Assembly: GCA_025455885.1 (NCBI GenBank)
Contig: JALOLR010000005.1
Coordinates: 1 to 64,000, forward strand
DNA from: Acidimicrobiales bacterium
Lineage (GTDB): Bacteria; Actinomycetota; Acidimicrobiia; Acidimicrobiales; Acidimicrobilacustridaceae
Direction: 5' to 3'
Length of the DNA: 64,000 nucleotides
Numbering within the stretch: position 1 is the first letter of the stretch; every line of letters starts with the position of its first letter. Below, in pieces: positions 37,239 through 45,463 of the stretch. The position numbers and the translations under genes were made by a program. Under the pieces are notes generated by a model that saw only the letters and a list, made by a program, of their open reading frames with translations, made no database searches and was not told the origin of the DNA.

Positions 37239-37976
37239 ATGTGCGGTCGCTTCGTCTCCGCCACCCCGCCGGCCGACGTGGCCGCCTACTTCGACGCCGC
37301 GGCCCCGGAAGCGGCGCTCGAGCCCCGGTACAACGTCGCCCCCACCAACGACGTGTACGTCGTGCTCTCCGACGGCCGCACCCGGCGGGTGACCCCCATG
37401 CACTGGGGGCTCGTGCCCCGGTGGGCCAAGAGCCCGTCGGTCGGGAACCGGATGATCAACGCCCGGGCCGAGCGCCTCGCCACCAGCAGCGCGTACAAGG
37501 CGGCCTTCGCCCGCCGACGGTGCCTCGTCCCGGCCGACGGCTTCTACGAGTGGAAGGTGGTTCCCGGCCAGAAGCGCAAGCAGCCGATGTACATCCACGC
37601 GGCCTCGGGCGAGCCCCTGGCCTTCGCCGGCCTGTGGGAGACGTGGAAAGACCCGAACGCCACCGAGGCCGAGCGGGACGGGGGAGCGGACGTGCTCCGG
37701 TCGTGCACGATCATCACCGGCGAGCCCAACGAGAAGGTGCAGCCCGTCCACGACCGGATGCCGGTGATCCTTCCCCGTCGGGCCTGGGCGACGTGGCTCG
37801 ATCCGCAGGTCGACGACCTCGAGGTGCTGGGGCGGTTGTTGGTGCCCGCACCGTCGTCGTTGCTCGAGCTCCGCCCCGTCAGCACCGAGGTCAACAACGT
37901 GCGCAACCAGGGAGCCCACCTGCTCGACCCCGTGGACGAGGCCGGCCCGCCGCCGGCACAGGCCACGCTGGTCTAG
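37239..37976 (+). CDS. SRAP domain protein (HMCES/YedK family)
   Basis: A 245-residue SRAP protein that traps abasic sites in single-stranded DNA by forming a thiazolidine link with Cys2. The key C2 is present (MCGRF), as are NVAPTND with the active Asn, WGLVPRWAK, NARAER, RRCLVPADGFYEW with the catalytic Glu, and the VHDRMPVIL motif with its His. The mature N-terminus requires removal of Met1. The TACCGT hexamer ends 7 nt before the ATG, so the start is well supported. Confidence 0.95.
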   Translation: MCGRFVSATPPADVAAYFDAAAPEAALEPRYNVAPTNDVYVVLSDGRTRRVTPMHWGLVPRWAKSPSVGNRMINARAERLATSSAYKAAFARRRCLVPADGFYEWKVVPGQKRKQPMYIHAASGEPLAFAGLWETWKDPNATEAERDGGADVLRSCTIITGEPNEKVQPVHDRMPVILPRRAWATWLDPQVDDLEVLGRLLVPAPSSLLELRPVSTEVNNVRNQGAHLLDPVDEAGPPPAQATLV

Positions 37977-37992
37977 GGGTCGCGACGGCGGG

Positions 37993-38391
37993 TCAGGGCG
38001 TGATCGCCGCGGCGAGGCTCGCCGCCACGGCGTCGAGCTCGTCGGGAGGGGTGTCCGTGCGGGCCTTGGAGAAGTCGATGTCGCGCTCGGAGTGGATGGG
38101 CAGGACGTGCAGGTGGGTGTGGGGCACCTCGAGGCCGGCGATGATCAGCGCGACGCGGGTCGGCTCGAGCACCTCCTGTTGGGCCACGGCCACCTTCTTG
38201 GCCACGACCATCAGATGGCCGGCGATGTCGTCGTCGAGGTCGACCCAGTGGTCCACCTCGGCGACCGGCACGACCAGGGTGTGGCCCGGGGTGATCGGCG
38301 CGATGGTGAGGAAGGCCGCGCTGACGTCGTCGCGGTACACGAAGCGGCCGGGCAGCTCGCCGTTCAGGATGCGGGTGAAGATCGTGGTCAT
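37993..38391 (-). CDS. HIT family protein
   Basis: A 132-residue histidine-triad nucleotide-binding protein. Family marks are the opening FTRILNGELPGRFVY, PGHTLVVPVAEV, and the HIT motif HTHLHVLP near residue 95. Such enzymes hydrolyse AMP-lysine or other adenylylated compounds. The ATG at 38391 is preferred to a longer frame because it matches the family N-terminus and because TACGAT ends 9 nt upstream on this strand. That hexamer overlaps the one of divergent pgsA. Confidence 0.93.
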   Translation of the reverse strand: MTTIFTRILNGELPGRFVYRDDVSAAFLTIAPITPGHTLVVPVAEVDHWVDLDDDIAGHLMVVAKKVAVAQQEVLEPTRVALIIAGLEVPHTHLHVLPIHSERDIDFSKARTDTPPDELDAVAASLAAAITP

Positions 38392-38400
38392 GGAAACCGG

Positions 38401-38406
38401 ATCGTA
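38401..38406 (-). promoter_or_regulatory. -10 hexamer TACGAT of the HIT gene
   Basis: On the minus strand TACGAT ends 9 nt before the HIT ATG. It shares two bases with the opposing -10 of pgsA. Confidence 0.5.
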
Positions 38407-38410
38407 GAGT
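38405..38410 (+). promoter_or_regulatory. Leaderless -10 hexamer TAGAGT of pgsA
   Basis: TAGAGT ends 7 nt before the ATG at 38418 and favours that start over the GTG at 38409. Confidence 0.55.
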
Positions 38411-38417
38411 GCCCGCC

Positions 38418-39035
38418 ATGGCGCCGCCGCCGGAGCCCGAACCCCCGACACCGGGCGGTGGCGAGGACCGGGTGCTCACCGTCCCCAACCTCATCACCGC
38501 CCTCCGCCTGGCCTGCCTCCCGCTGTTCGTGTGGCTACTGCTGGTGCAGGAGGCCCTCCCCGCCGCCGGGATCCTGCTGGCGGTGCTCGGCGCCACCGAC
38601 TGGGTGGACGGCTACCTCGCGCGTCGCTGGCACCAGGTGTCGACGGTCGGCAAGGTCCTCGACCCGGTCGCCGACCGTCTGCTGTTCTTCGTCGCCATCG
38701 TGAGCATCGTCGTCGCCGACGCCGCACCGCTGTGGTTCTGCATCGCCGTGCTCGTACGTGAGGCGGTGGTCGCCGGGGCGACGCTGGCCCTGGCCGCCCT
38801 GGGCGCGAGGCGCATCGACGTCACCTGGTACGGCAAGGCCGGCACGTTCGGGCTGATGTTCGCGTTCCCGCTGTTCATCGGCGGGGCCAGCGACCTCGCG
38901 AGCGCCGATCTGTTCCAGGCGGCGGCCTGGCTCACCGGGCTCCCCGGCCTCGCCCTCAGCTACTACGCGGCAGTCCGGTACGTCCCCATCGCCGTCATCG
39001 CCCTGCGGGACGGCCGCGCCGCGAGGGCGCAGTAG
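38418..39035 (+). CDS. pgsA: CDP-alcohol phosphatidyltransferase, PgsA-like
   Basis: A 205-residue integral membrane enzyme that uses CDP-diacylglycerol. The CDP-alcohol motif D-WV-DG-YL-AR-x8-G-x3-D-x3-D is complete (DWVDGYLARRW and GKVLDPVAD, residues 59-84). Four or more membrane helices surround it. It most likely makes phosphatidylglycerophosphate, but phosphatidylinositol-phosphate synthase cannot be excluded. Position before the gcv/garA cluster matches Rv1822 (pgsA2). It ends in TAG, which is also the start of a TAGGTT hexamer for the next gene. Confidence 0.92.
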   Translation: MAPPPEPEPPTPGGGEDRVLTVPNLITALRLACLPLFVWLLLVQEALPAAGILLAVLGATDWVDGYLARRWHQVSTVGKVLDPVADRLLFFVAIVSIVVADAAPLWFCIAVLVREAVVAGATLALAALGARRIDVTWYGKAGTFGLMFAFPLFIGGASDLASADLFQAAAWLTGLPGLALSYYAAVRYVPIAVIALRDGRAARAQ

Positions 39036-39038
39036 GTT
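39033..39038 (+). promoter_or_regulatory. -10 hexamer TAGGTT overlapping a stop codon
   Basis: TAGGTT starts with the pgsA stop codon. It would give the following gene a leader of roughly 50 nt that contains GAGGAGG. Confidence 0.45.
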
Positions 39039-39094
39039 CGGGGGTAGGAAGCCGTTCGCGCCGACGGGCGGCCCCACCCCCCGAGGAGGACCCC

Positions 39095-41581
39095 ATGAAG
39101 GCCGTGATCATGGCCGGCGGCGAGGGCACCCGGCTCCGCCCGCTCACCTCCAACGCCCCGAAGCCGCTGTTGCCGCTGGTGAACCGGCCGATGATGGAAC
39201 ACGTCGTCGATCTGTTGAAGCGCCACGGCATCGACGACATCGTGGTCACCGTCGCCTTCATGGCGAACTCCATCCGCGAGTACTTCGGCGACGGGTCCGA
39301 CTTCGGGGTCACGATGACCTACGCCACCGAGGAGACGCCGCTCGGCACGGCCGGGTCCGTGCGCAACGCCAAGGACCATCTCACCGAGCGCTTCGTCGTC
39401 ATCTCCGGCGACGTGCTGACCGACGTCGACATCAGCGCCATCGTCGCCACCCACGACGAGAAGAGCGCGATGGCCACCATCGGCCTGGCCCACGTCGACA
39501 ACCCGCTCGAGTTCGGGATCGTCATCACCCGCGACGACGGCTCGATCGAGCGCTTCCTCGAGAAGCCCACGTGGGGCCAGGTGTTCAGCGACACCATCAA
39601 CACCGGCATCTTCGTGCTCGAGCCGGAGATCTTCGACTACATCGAGGAGGGGCGCCCCGTCGACTTCTCCGGCGAGGTGTTCCCGGCGCTGCTCGCCGAC
39701 GGCCGGCCGCTCTACGGGGCCGTCACCGAGGGCTACTGGGAGGACGTCGGCACCATCGACTCCTACGTGCGGGCCCACAAGGACATCCTCGACGGCAGGG
39801 TCCGCGTCGAGATCCCGGGGTTCGAGGTGCGGCCCGGGGTCTGGCTGGGCGAGAACGCCGACGTCCACACCGAGGCGACGATCGTCGGCCCGGCGGTCAT
39901 CGGGGAGAACTGCCGCGTGGAGGCCGACGCCGTGATCGGCGAGTACACCGTGCTCGGGGCCAACGTGCGCATCCGCCAGGACGCGTTCCTCGAGCGGACG
40001 GTCGTCAACGACCACGCCTACCTCGGTGAGGCCGTGCGCCTCCGGGGGACCGTGGTCGGCCGCTCCTGCGATCTGCGCAAGGGGGTGCGGACCGAGGAGG
40101 GCGTGGTGCTCGGCGACGAGTGCTTCGTCGGCGACGAGGCGTCGATCGGTGCCGAGGTCAAGATCTACCCCTTCAAGACCATCGAAGCCGGCGCGGTGGT
40201 CAACGAGTCGATCGTCTGGGAGTCCCGCGGGGCGCGCAGCCTCTTCGGGCGCAACGGGGTCAACGGGCTGGCCAACGTCGACATCACCCCCGAGTTCGCC
40301 GTCCGGGTGGCCATGGCCTACGGCGGCCTGCTCAAGCAGGGGAGCACGGTCATCACCTCGCGCGACTCGAGCCGATCGGCCCGGATGCTCAAGCGGGCGA
40401 TGATGGCCGGGCTCAACGCCGTCGGCGTCAACGTCGAGGACCTCGAGGTCGCCTCGGTTCCCGTCACCCGCTTCGTCATGCGTCGCCCCACCGCCCGCGG
40501 CGGGCTCACCGTACGCCTCGACAGGAACGACCCGCAGTCGCTGCTCATCCGGTTCTTCGACGACGAGGGCCTCGACATCACCGAGGAGGTGCAGCGCAAG
40601 GTCGAGCGCCTCTACGACCGCCAGGACTTCCGTCGCGTCTTCCCGGGCGAGATCGGCGACATCGGCTACGCGCCCCGGGCCCTCGAGCACTACTCCACGG
40701 CCCTCGAGGCCACCGTCGACGTCGACCGGATACGGGCCGCCCGGTTCAAGGTGGTGATCGACTACGCGTACGGGTCGGCCTCGTTCGCGATGCCGAACGT
40801 GCTGGCCAAGCTCGGTCTCGAGGTCCTGGCGGTGAACCCGTTCATCTCCACGGCCGGCGTCCTCAGCGACCACCTCGACGACCACGCGCTGCGCGTCGGC
40901 GACCTGGTGCGCACGTCGGGTAGCCAGCTCGGCGGGGTCATCGACCCCGACGGCGAGCAGCTCCGCCTGATCGACGACGAGGGCCACGTCCTCACCCCGA
41001 CCGAGACGTTGCTCGCCCTGCTCACGCTGCTCCCCGGTGCGTTGCACGGCGACCGGGTGGCCCTCCCCGTGAACACCACGTCGACGGCGAAGCGCATCCT
41101 CGACCAGCACGGCATCGGCGTCGTGTGGACCAAGATGTCGAGCGCCGCGCTCATGGACGCCGCCACCGAGCCCGGGGTGGGCTTCGCCGGCAACCAGTCC
41201 GGGAACTTCATCCTCCCCGGCTTCATGCCCGGCTTCGACGCCGCCGCCACGCTCGTCAAGGTCCTCGACCTCCTCTCGTTCCACGACCTCAAGCTGTCGG
41301 AGGTGGTCGAGAAGCTGCCCCGCGTCCACCTCGTGCACGAGAGCGTCGTCACCCCGTGGGACCAGAAGGGCCTCGTGATGCGCAGCCTCATGGAGCAGAG
41401 CAAGGACCGTGAGACGGTGCTCGTCGACGGGGTGAAGGTGGTGCACGACGGCGGTTGGGCCCTCGCCCTGCCCGATCCCGAGGAGCCGGTCACCCACGTG
41501 TGGGCCGAGGGCAGCTCACCGGACGCCGCCCGCCGCCTGGCCGAGGAGTACGCCCGCCGGATCCGCCAGATGGTGCGCTGA
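39095..41581 (+). CDS. Nucleotidyltransferase / left-handed helix / degenerate phosphomannomutase fusion
   Basis: An 828-residue three-part protein. Residues 1-230 are a sugar-phosphate nucleotidyltransferase (AVIMAGGEGTRLRPLTSNAPKPLLP, VISGDVLTD, VTEGYWEDVGT), probably mannose-1-phosphate guanylyltransferase. Residues 245-375 are hexapeptide repeats of a left-handed beta helix. Residues 385-828 have the phosphohexomutase fold, but the phosphoserine loop TASHNP is replaced by VRLDRND near residue 473, the metal loop DxDxDR reads DPDGEQ near 617, and the sugar-binding GEXSGH reads GNQSGN. The mutase part therefore looks catalytically dead and may be structural or regulatory. A strong GAGGAGG precedes the ATG. 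Annotators usually call it a bifunctional enzyme; the motifs argue against that. Confidence 0.9.
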   Translation: MKAVIMAGGEGTRLRPLTSNAPKPLLPLVNRPMMEHVVDLLKRHGIDDIVVTVAFMANSIREYFGDGSDFGVTMTYATEETPLGTAGSVRNAKDHLTERFVVISGDVLTDVDISAIVATHDEKSAMATIGLAHVDNPLEFGIVITRDDGSIERFLEKPTWGQVFSDTINTGIFVLEPEIFDYIEEGRPVDFSGEVFPALLADGRPLYGAVTEGYWEDVGTIDSYVRAHKDILDGRVRVEIPGFEVRPGVWLGENADVHTEATIVGPAVIGENCRVEADAVIGEYTVLGANVRIRQDAFLERTVVNDHAYLGEAVRLRGTVVGRSCDLRKGVRTEEGVVLGDECFVGDEASIGAEVKIYPFKTIEAGAVVNESIVWESRGARSLFGRNGVNGLANVDITPEFAVRVAMAYGGLLKQGSTVITSRDSSRSARMLKRAMMAGLNAVGVNVEDLEVASVPVTRFVMRRPTARGGLTVRLDRNDPQSLLIRFFDDEGLDITEEVQRKVERLYDRQDFRRVFPGEIGDIGYAPRALEHYSTALEATVDVDRIRAARFKVVIDYAYGSASFAMPNVLAKLGLEVLAVNPFISTAGVLSDHLDDHALRVGDLVRTSGSQLGGVIDPDGEQLRLIDDEGHVLTPTETLLALLTLLPGALHGDRVALPVNTTSTAKRILDQHGIGVVWTKMSSAALMDAATEPGVGFAGNQSGNFILPGFMPGFDAAATLVKVLDLLSFHDLKLSEVVEKLPRVHLVHESVVTPWDQKGLVMRSLMEQSKDRETVLVDGVKVVHDGGWALALPDPEEPVTHVWAEGSSPDAARRLAEEYARRIRQMVR

Positions 41582-41646
41582 GGCGGACGTCCCCATCGCG
41601 GAGGGCCCCCACCCTCACGCTCGTGTCGAGGGTCAGGCGGATCCGC

Positions 41647-41652
41647 TAGCGT
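41647..41652 (+). promoter_or_regulatory. Leaderless -10 hexamer TAGCGT
   Basis: TAGCGT ends 7 nt before the GTG at 41660 and overlaps the alternative GTG at 41651, so it decides the gcvH start. Confidence 0.6.
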
Positions 41653-41659
41653 GCCGCGC

Positions 41660-42040
41660 GTGCTCCTCCCCGACGACCTGCGCTACTCGACCGACCACGA
41701 ATGGGTGCGGCTCGAGGGCAACCGGGTCACGGTGGGGATCACCGACTACGCCCAGGACGCCCTCGGCGACGTCGTGTACGTGGAGGTGCCCGACACCGGA
41801 GCGGCCGTCGAGGCGGCCGCCAAGGTGAGCGAGGTCGAGTCCACCAAGTCGGTCTCCGACATCTACGCACCCGTCACCGGCACCGTGGTCGAGGTCAACG
41901 CCGAGCTCGCCGACGCCCCCGAGGTCCTCAACGACGATCCCTACGGCGCCGGCTGGATCTGCGTGATCGAGATCGACGACCCGGGCCAGCTGGATGGGCT
42001 GCTCGACGTGGAGGGCTACCGGCGGTTGATCGAGGGATGA
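41660..42040 (+). CDS. gcvH: Glycine cleavage system H protein
   Basis: A 126-residue lipoyl carrier of the glycine cleavage system. The lipoylated lysine is K63 in SEVESTKSVSD, in the normal position; the opening RYSTDHEWVRLEGNRVTVGITDYAQDALGD is typical (seen as the TDHEWV and GITDYAQ blocks). The GTG at 41660 is chosen from the -10 hexamer and from family length; an earlier GTG at 41651 would add three residues. A garA-like gene follows after 4 nt, as in M. tuberculosis Rv1826-Rv1827. Confidence 0.96.
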   Translation: MLLPDDLRYSTDHEWVRLEGNRVTVGITDYAQDALGDVVYVEVPDTGAAVEAAAKVSEVESTKSVSDIYAPVTGTVVEVNAELADAPEVLNDDPYGAGWICVIEIDDPGQLDGLLDVEGYRRLIEG

Positions 42041-42044
42041 CGAC

Positions 42045-42533
42045 GTGAGCGACGTCTTCTGCAACAACTGCGGGCATCGCAACCCGCTCGGCTCCAACTT
42101 CTGCTCCTCCTGCGGCGCGGTCCTCGAGACGGTCGCCGAGGAGAGCACCACGATCGTCTTCCACCCCACCCTCCCCGCCGACCCCGTCGAGGAGGAGATG
42201 CGCGTCGAGGTCGACGACATGCCCGCCGACACGGGGATGCTGGTCGTCAAGCGGGGACCGAAGGCGGGGAGCCGCTACGCGCTCGACGCCGAGGTGATCT
42301 CGGCGGGGCGCCACCCCGACAGCGACATCTTCCTCGACGACATCACCGTCTCGCGCCGCCACGCCGAGTTCCGGCGCACCGACGACGGCGGCTACTCGGT
42401 GTGCGACGCCGGGTCGCTCAACGGCACGTACCTCAATCGCGAACGCATCGAGGTCGCCCCGCTGGCCAACGGTGACGAAGTGCAGATCGGCAAGTTCAAG
42501 CTGGTGTTCTTCCACGGCGTCGGCGAGGACTGA
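42045..42533 (+). CDS. garA: Zinc-ribbon FHA protein, GarA/OdhI-like
   Basis: A 162-residue protein. Residues 1-28 are a zinc ribbon (C-NN-C at FCNNCGHRN and C-SS-C at FCSSCGAV). A short acidic linker contains a Thr pair, EESTTIVF, resembling the phosphorylation site of GarA/OdhI. The FHA domain (residues 65-155) has AGRHPDSDIFLDD, VSRRHAEF and SLNGTYLN. In mycobacteria and corynebacteria GarA/OdhI binds and inhibits 2-oxoglutarate dehydrogenase when unphosphorylated. The zinc ribbon is an addition to those proteins. It sits between gcvH and merR as Rv1827 does. GTG start; the stop overlaps merR as TGATG. Confidence 0.9.
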   Translation: MSDVFCNNCGHRNPLGSNFCSSCGAVLETVAEESTTIVFHPTLPADPVEEEMRVEVDDMPADTGMLVVKRGPKAGSRYALDAEVISAGRHPDSDIFLDDITVSRRHAEFRRTDDGGYSVCDAGSLNGTYLNRERIEVAPLANGDEVQIGKFKLVFFHGVGED

Positions 42534-43549
42534 TGGCGTCGGACCGCACCCACCTCTCCATCGGGGAGGTCCTCACCCTGTTGCAGCCGGAGTTCCCCGA
42601 CATCACGATCTCGAAGATCCGCTTCCTCGAGAGCCAGGGCCTGCTCGATCCCGAGCGCACCCCGTCGGGGTACCGCAAGTTCCACGACGACGACGTCGAG
42701 CGGCTGCGTTGGATCCTCACCCAACAGCGCGACCACTTCCTGCCGCTGAAGGTCATCAAGGAGCGCCTGGCCAGCGGGGACCTCGACGGCGCGGCGGCCG
42801 ACGGTGTGCTCCCGCTGGCCGCCGAGGGCGCCGCGTCGGCGGCACTCGTCGGCTCGTCGGACGCCGGCGCCGCCGTCGAAGGTGAGGAGCCTCCGGTCGC
42901 CCGGGCGCCCCTGACGTTGCTGAAGCGGGCGGGGGTGGTGAGCGACGAGGACGCCCACCCGGCGGGCCCGGTGAGCCGCGCCGTCGCGTCGCCCGGCGAG
43001 GACCGCGAACGCGCCCGGGTCGTCGCCCAGCTCGTGGAGGGCCCTCCGCCCACCGAGCCCGAACCGGACCCCGAACCCGACCCTGGACCCTCCGGTCGTG
43101 GGCGGCACCCCACGGGGCACCCCGCCGGCGAGCCCGGGGCGCCGCCGGCGCCCGCGGCGAAGGACCCGGTGACCCTCTCGCTCGACGATCTCAGCGCGGC
43201 CACCGGCCTCACCGCCCGTGAGCTCGGCGAGCTCGAGCGCTACGGCCTCCTCTCGGCCCGGTCCATGGGGAGCGTCGACTACTACGACGAGGACGCCTTG
43301 ATCGTGGCTCGACTCGCCGTCGGCTTCCGGCGCTACGGCATCGAACCGAGGCACCTGCGCATGTACAAGGTGGCCGCCGACCGGGAGGCCGGCCTCTTCG
43401 AGCAGCTCATCACGCCGTTGCTCAAGCAGCGCCGGCCCGACGCTCGCCAGGAGGCGGTCGAGATGCTCGAGGACCTCGCCGAGCTGGCCGACGACCTGCG
43501 GGCGGCCATGGTCCGCTCGGCGCTGCGCGGGTACCTCGGCCAGGTCTGA
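42533..43549 (+). CDS. MerR-family regulator, FtsR-like
   Basis: A 338-residue regulator with an N-terminal MerR winged helix (LSIGEVLTLLQPEFPDITISK then FLESQGLLDPERTPSGYRKF, residues 8-60), a 100-residue disordered Pro/Glu-rich linker, and a C-terminal domain with a second helix-turn-helix-like segment (DDLSAATGLTARELGELERYGLL). It matches the layout of Rv1828/FtsR, which activates ftsZ in corynebacteria. The linker is longer than usual. Start overlaps the upstream stop. A role in division gene control is inferred from position and family. Confidence 0.9.
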   Translation: MASDRTHLSIGEVLTLLQPEFPDITISKIRFLESQGLLDPERTPSGYRKFHDDDVERLRWILTQQRDHFLPLKVIKERLASGDLDGAAADGVLPLAAEGAASAALVGSSDAGAAVEGEEPPVARAPLTLLKRAGVVSDEDAHPAGPVSRAVASPGEDRERARVVAQLVEGPPPTEPEPDPEPDPGPSGRGRHPTGHPAGEPGAPPAPAAKDPVTLSLDDLSAATGLTARELGELERYGLLSARSMGSVDYYDEDALIVARLAVGFRRYGIEPRHLRMYKVAADREAGLFEQLITPLLKQRRPDARQEAVEMLEDLAELADDLRAAMVRSALRGYLGQV

Positions 43550-43595
43550 TCTCGACGGCGGAGCGTTCCCCCGCCCGGCGTCGCAGCGCTCCCGG

Positions 43596-43601
43596 TAGGG
43601 T
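43596..43601 (+). promoter_or_regulatory. Leaderless -10 hexamer TAGGGT
   Basis: TAGGGT ends 6 nt before the ATG of the DUF151 gene at 43608. Confidence 0.55.
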
Positions 43602-43607
43602 CCAGTC

Positions 43608-44102
43608 ATGGTCGAGATGGAGCCGGTCGCCGTACGCGTCGAGCTGCCGGGCAACGTCCCGGTCGTCGTGCTGCGTGAGCTGGATGGGGAGCACCGCCTC
43701 CTCCCGATCTTCATCGGTCAGCCGGAGGCGACCGCCATCGCCTTCGCGCTCGACGGCGTCGTGACCCAGCGCCCGATGACGCACGACCTCATGCGGGACC
43801 TCGTGGAGCGCCTGGGCGGGACCGTCGAGCGGGTGCTCATCACCCACCTGGAGGAAGGCACCTTCTACGCGGAGCTCCACGTGACCTCCGGCGACACGTC
43901 GCTTCAGATCTCCAGCCGCCCGTCCGACGCCATGGCGCTGGCCCTGCGGATCGACTGTCCCATCTACGCCACCGAGGAGCTCCTCGACGAGGCCGGCATC
44001 GTCGAACCCGAGGTCGACGACGAGGAACCGCCGGGCGACGACGTGGTCGAACAGTTCCGCGAGTTCATCGACTCGGTGAACCCGGACGACTTCGCCTCGT
44101 GA
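43608..44102 (+). CDS. Bifunctional nuclease family (DUF151) protein
   Basis: A 164-residue BFN/DUF151 protein. Family segments are VVVLRELDGEHRLLPIFIGQPEATAI (core LPIFIGQPEATAIA), RPMTHDLMRDLVERLGG, ILNLEEGTFYA-like THLEEGTFYAELHV and SRPSDAMALALRIDCPIYA. The fold was described with nuclease activity in plants; the function in actinobacteria is unsettled. It corresponds to Rv1829, between the two merR genes. A leaderless promoter fixes the start; the stop contains the possible GTG start (44099) of the following lipase. Confidence 0.92.
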   Translation: MVEMEPVAVRVELPGNVPVVVLRELDGEHRLLPIFIGQPEATAIAFALDGVVTQRPMTHDLMRDLVERLGGTVERVLITHLEEGTFYAELHVTSGDTSLQISSRPSDAMALALRIDCPIYATEELLDEAGIVEPEVDDEEPPGDDVVEQFREFIDSVNPDDFAS

Positions 44103-44146
44103 CCGACCGGGTCAGGGGTCCGGAGCGGCTGCACCCGACGGTGTCG

Positions 44147-45433
44147 ATGCGCCGACGCCCGCGCCGCCGGTGTGCCGTCGCCCTGGCGACGCTGGCCGCC
44201 GCCGCCCTCCTCGCATCGGCCTGCAGCGACGACACCGCCGCACCCGGCGACACCACGACCGCAACCACCAACCCCGCCTTCAGCGAGCCCTCCGACGCCT
44301 TCTACATCCCACCGGAGCCGCTGCCCGAGGGCCGGCCCGGTGACGTGATCCGCAGCGAGGCGCTGCCCGGCGCCCCGGCCGGATCGCAGGCCTGGCGCAT
44401 CCTGTACCTCTCCGAGGGGATCACCGGCGAACGGATCGCCGTCTCGGGCATCGTCGTCGCCCCTCTTCCTGACGACGCCACCTCCGACGCGACCGGTGGA
44501 CAGACCGCCACCACGACGATTCCCGCCGACCGGCCGATCGTGAGCTGGGCCCACCCGACCACCGGCGTCGTCGACGACTGCGCCCCATCCACCATGTCGA
44601 CGGTGTTCGAGCTGATCCCGGGCCTCGACGCCTTCCTCGCCGCCGGCTACGTCGTGGCCGCCACCGACTACGAGGGTCTGGGCACACCCGGTGTCCACCC
44701 CTATCTCGTCGGCGAGAGCGAGGGCCGCAGCGTCCTCGACGCCGCCCGCGCCGCCCGCGTCCTTCCCGACACCGGCGCAGGGGACCGACTGTTGCTCTGG
44801 GGTCACAGCCAGGGTGGGCAGGGATCGCTCTTCGCCGGCCAGCTGGCCAGGTCGTACGCGCCCGAGCTCGACCTCGTGGCCACCGCCGCGGCGGCGCCCG
44901 CCGGCGAGCTCGCCGACCTGCTCGATCTCGACGCCGACACCGCCGAGGGGATCGTGCTCGGTGCCTACGCCGTGAACGCCTACGCCGAGGTGTACGCCGA
45001 CACCACCCCGACACCCCGGGCGGATCAGGTCGTCACCGCCGACGGGCTTCCCGCCATCGCCCCGCTGGTCCAGCTGTGCGACCTCACCCAGTCCGACCAG
45101 ATGGCAGCCATCGCCGCGCCCCTCGCCGGGAGCTTCTTCGTCGGCGATCCCGGTTCGGTGGAGCCCTGGTCGACCCTCCTGGCGAAGAACTCCGCCGGCG
45201 GTGCACGCATCGAATCGCCCGTCTTCGTCACCCAGGGCGACGCCGACACCATCGTCGAGCCGTCGGCCACCACGAAGCTCGTGTCCTCGTACTGCGCCAA
45301 CGGGACGGCCACCACCGAGCAGACCTACCCGGGGGTGAGCCACGACCTCATCGGGTACGCCTCGGCTGGCGATGTCGTCACGTGGTTCGCGTCCGTGCTG
45401 CGCGGGTCCGCCCCGGCACCGGGCTGCAACTGA
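44147..45433 (+). CDS. Secretory lipase-like lipoprotein
   Basis: A 428-residue alpha/beta hydrolase of the secretory lipase (LIP) family. A basic n-region and hydrophobic helix end with the lipobox LLASAC near residue 26. The nucleophile elbow is LLWGHSQGGQGSLFA, the acid is likely in FVTQGDADTIVEP and the His in YPGVSHDLIGYA. The YVVAATDYEGLGTPGVHPYL segment is typical. The ATG at 44147 gives a normal signal peptide; a GTG at 44099 overlapping the upstream stop would add 16 residues and remains possible. It is probably exported and anchored in the membrane. Confidence 0.88.
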   Translation: MRRRPRRRCAVALATLAAAALLASACSDDTAAPGDTTTATTNPAFSEPSDAFYIPPEPLPEGRPGDVIRSEALPGAPAGSQAWRILYLSEGITGERIAVSGIVVAPLPDDATSDATGGQTATTTIPADRPIVSWAHPTTGVVDDCAPSTMSTVFELIPGLDAFLAAGYVVAATDYEGLGTPGVHPYLVGESEGRSVLDAARAARVLPDTGAGDRLLLWGHSQGGQGSLFAGQLARSYAPELDLVATAAAAPAGELADLLDLDADTAEGIVLGAYAVNAYAEVYADTTPTPRADQVVTADGLPAIAPLVQLCDLTQSDQMAAIAAPLAGSFFVGDPGSVEPWSTLLAKNSAGGARIESPVFVTQGDADTIVEPSATTKLVSSYCANGTATTEQTYPGVSHDLIGYASAGDVVTWFASVLRGSAPAPGCN

Positions 45434-45463
45434 GCCGGCACCGCCCGACGGGGGCGCCGGCTC
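45432..45463. terminator. Bidirectional hairpin between convergent genes
   Basis: GAGCCGG and CCGGCTC form the outer stem and CGCCC/GGGCG an inner stem around GACG. The hairpin overlaps the end of the minus-strand phosphoesterase gene and follows the lipase stop, so it may serve both. Confidence 0.55.
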
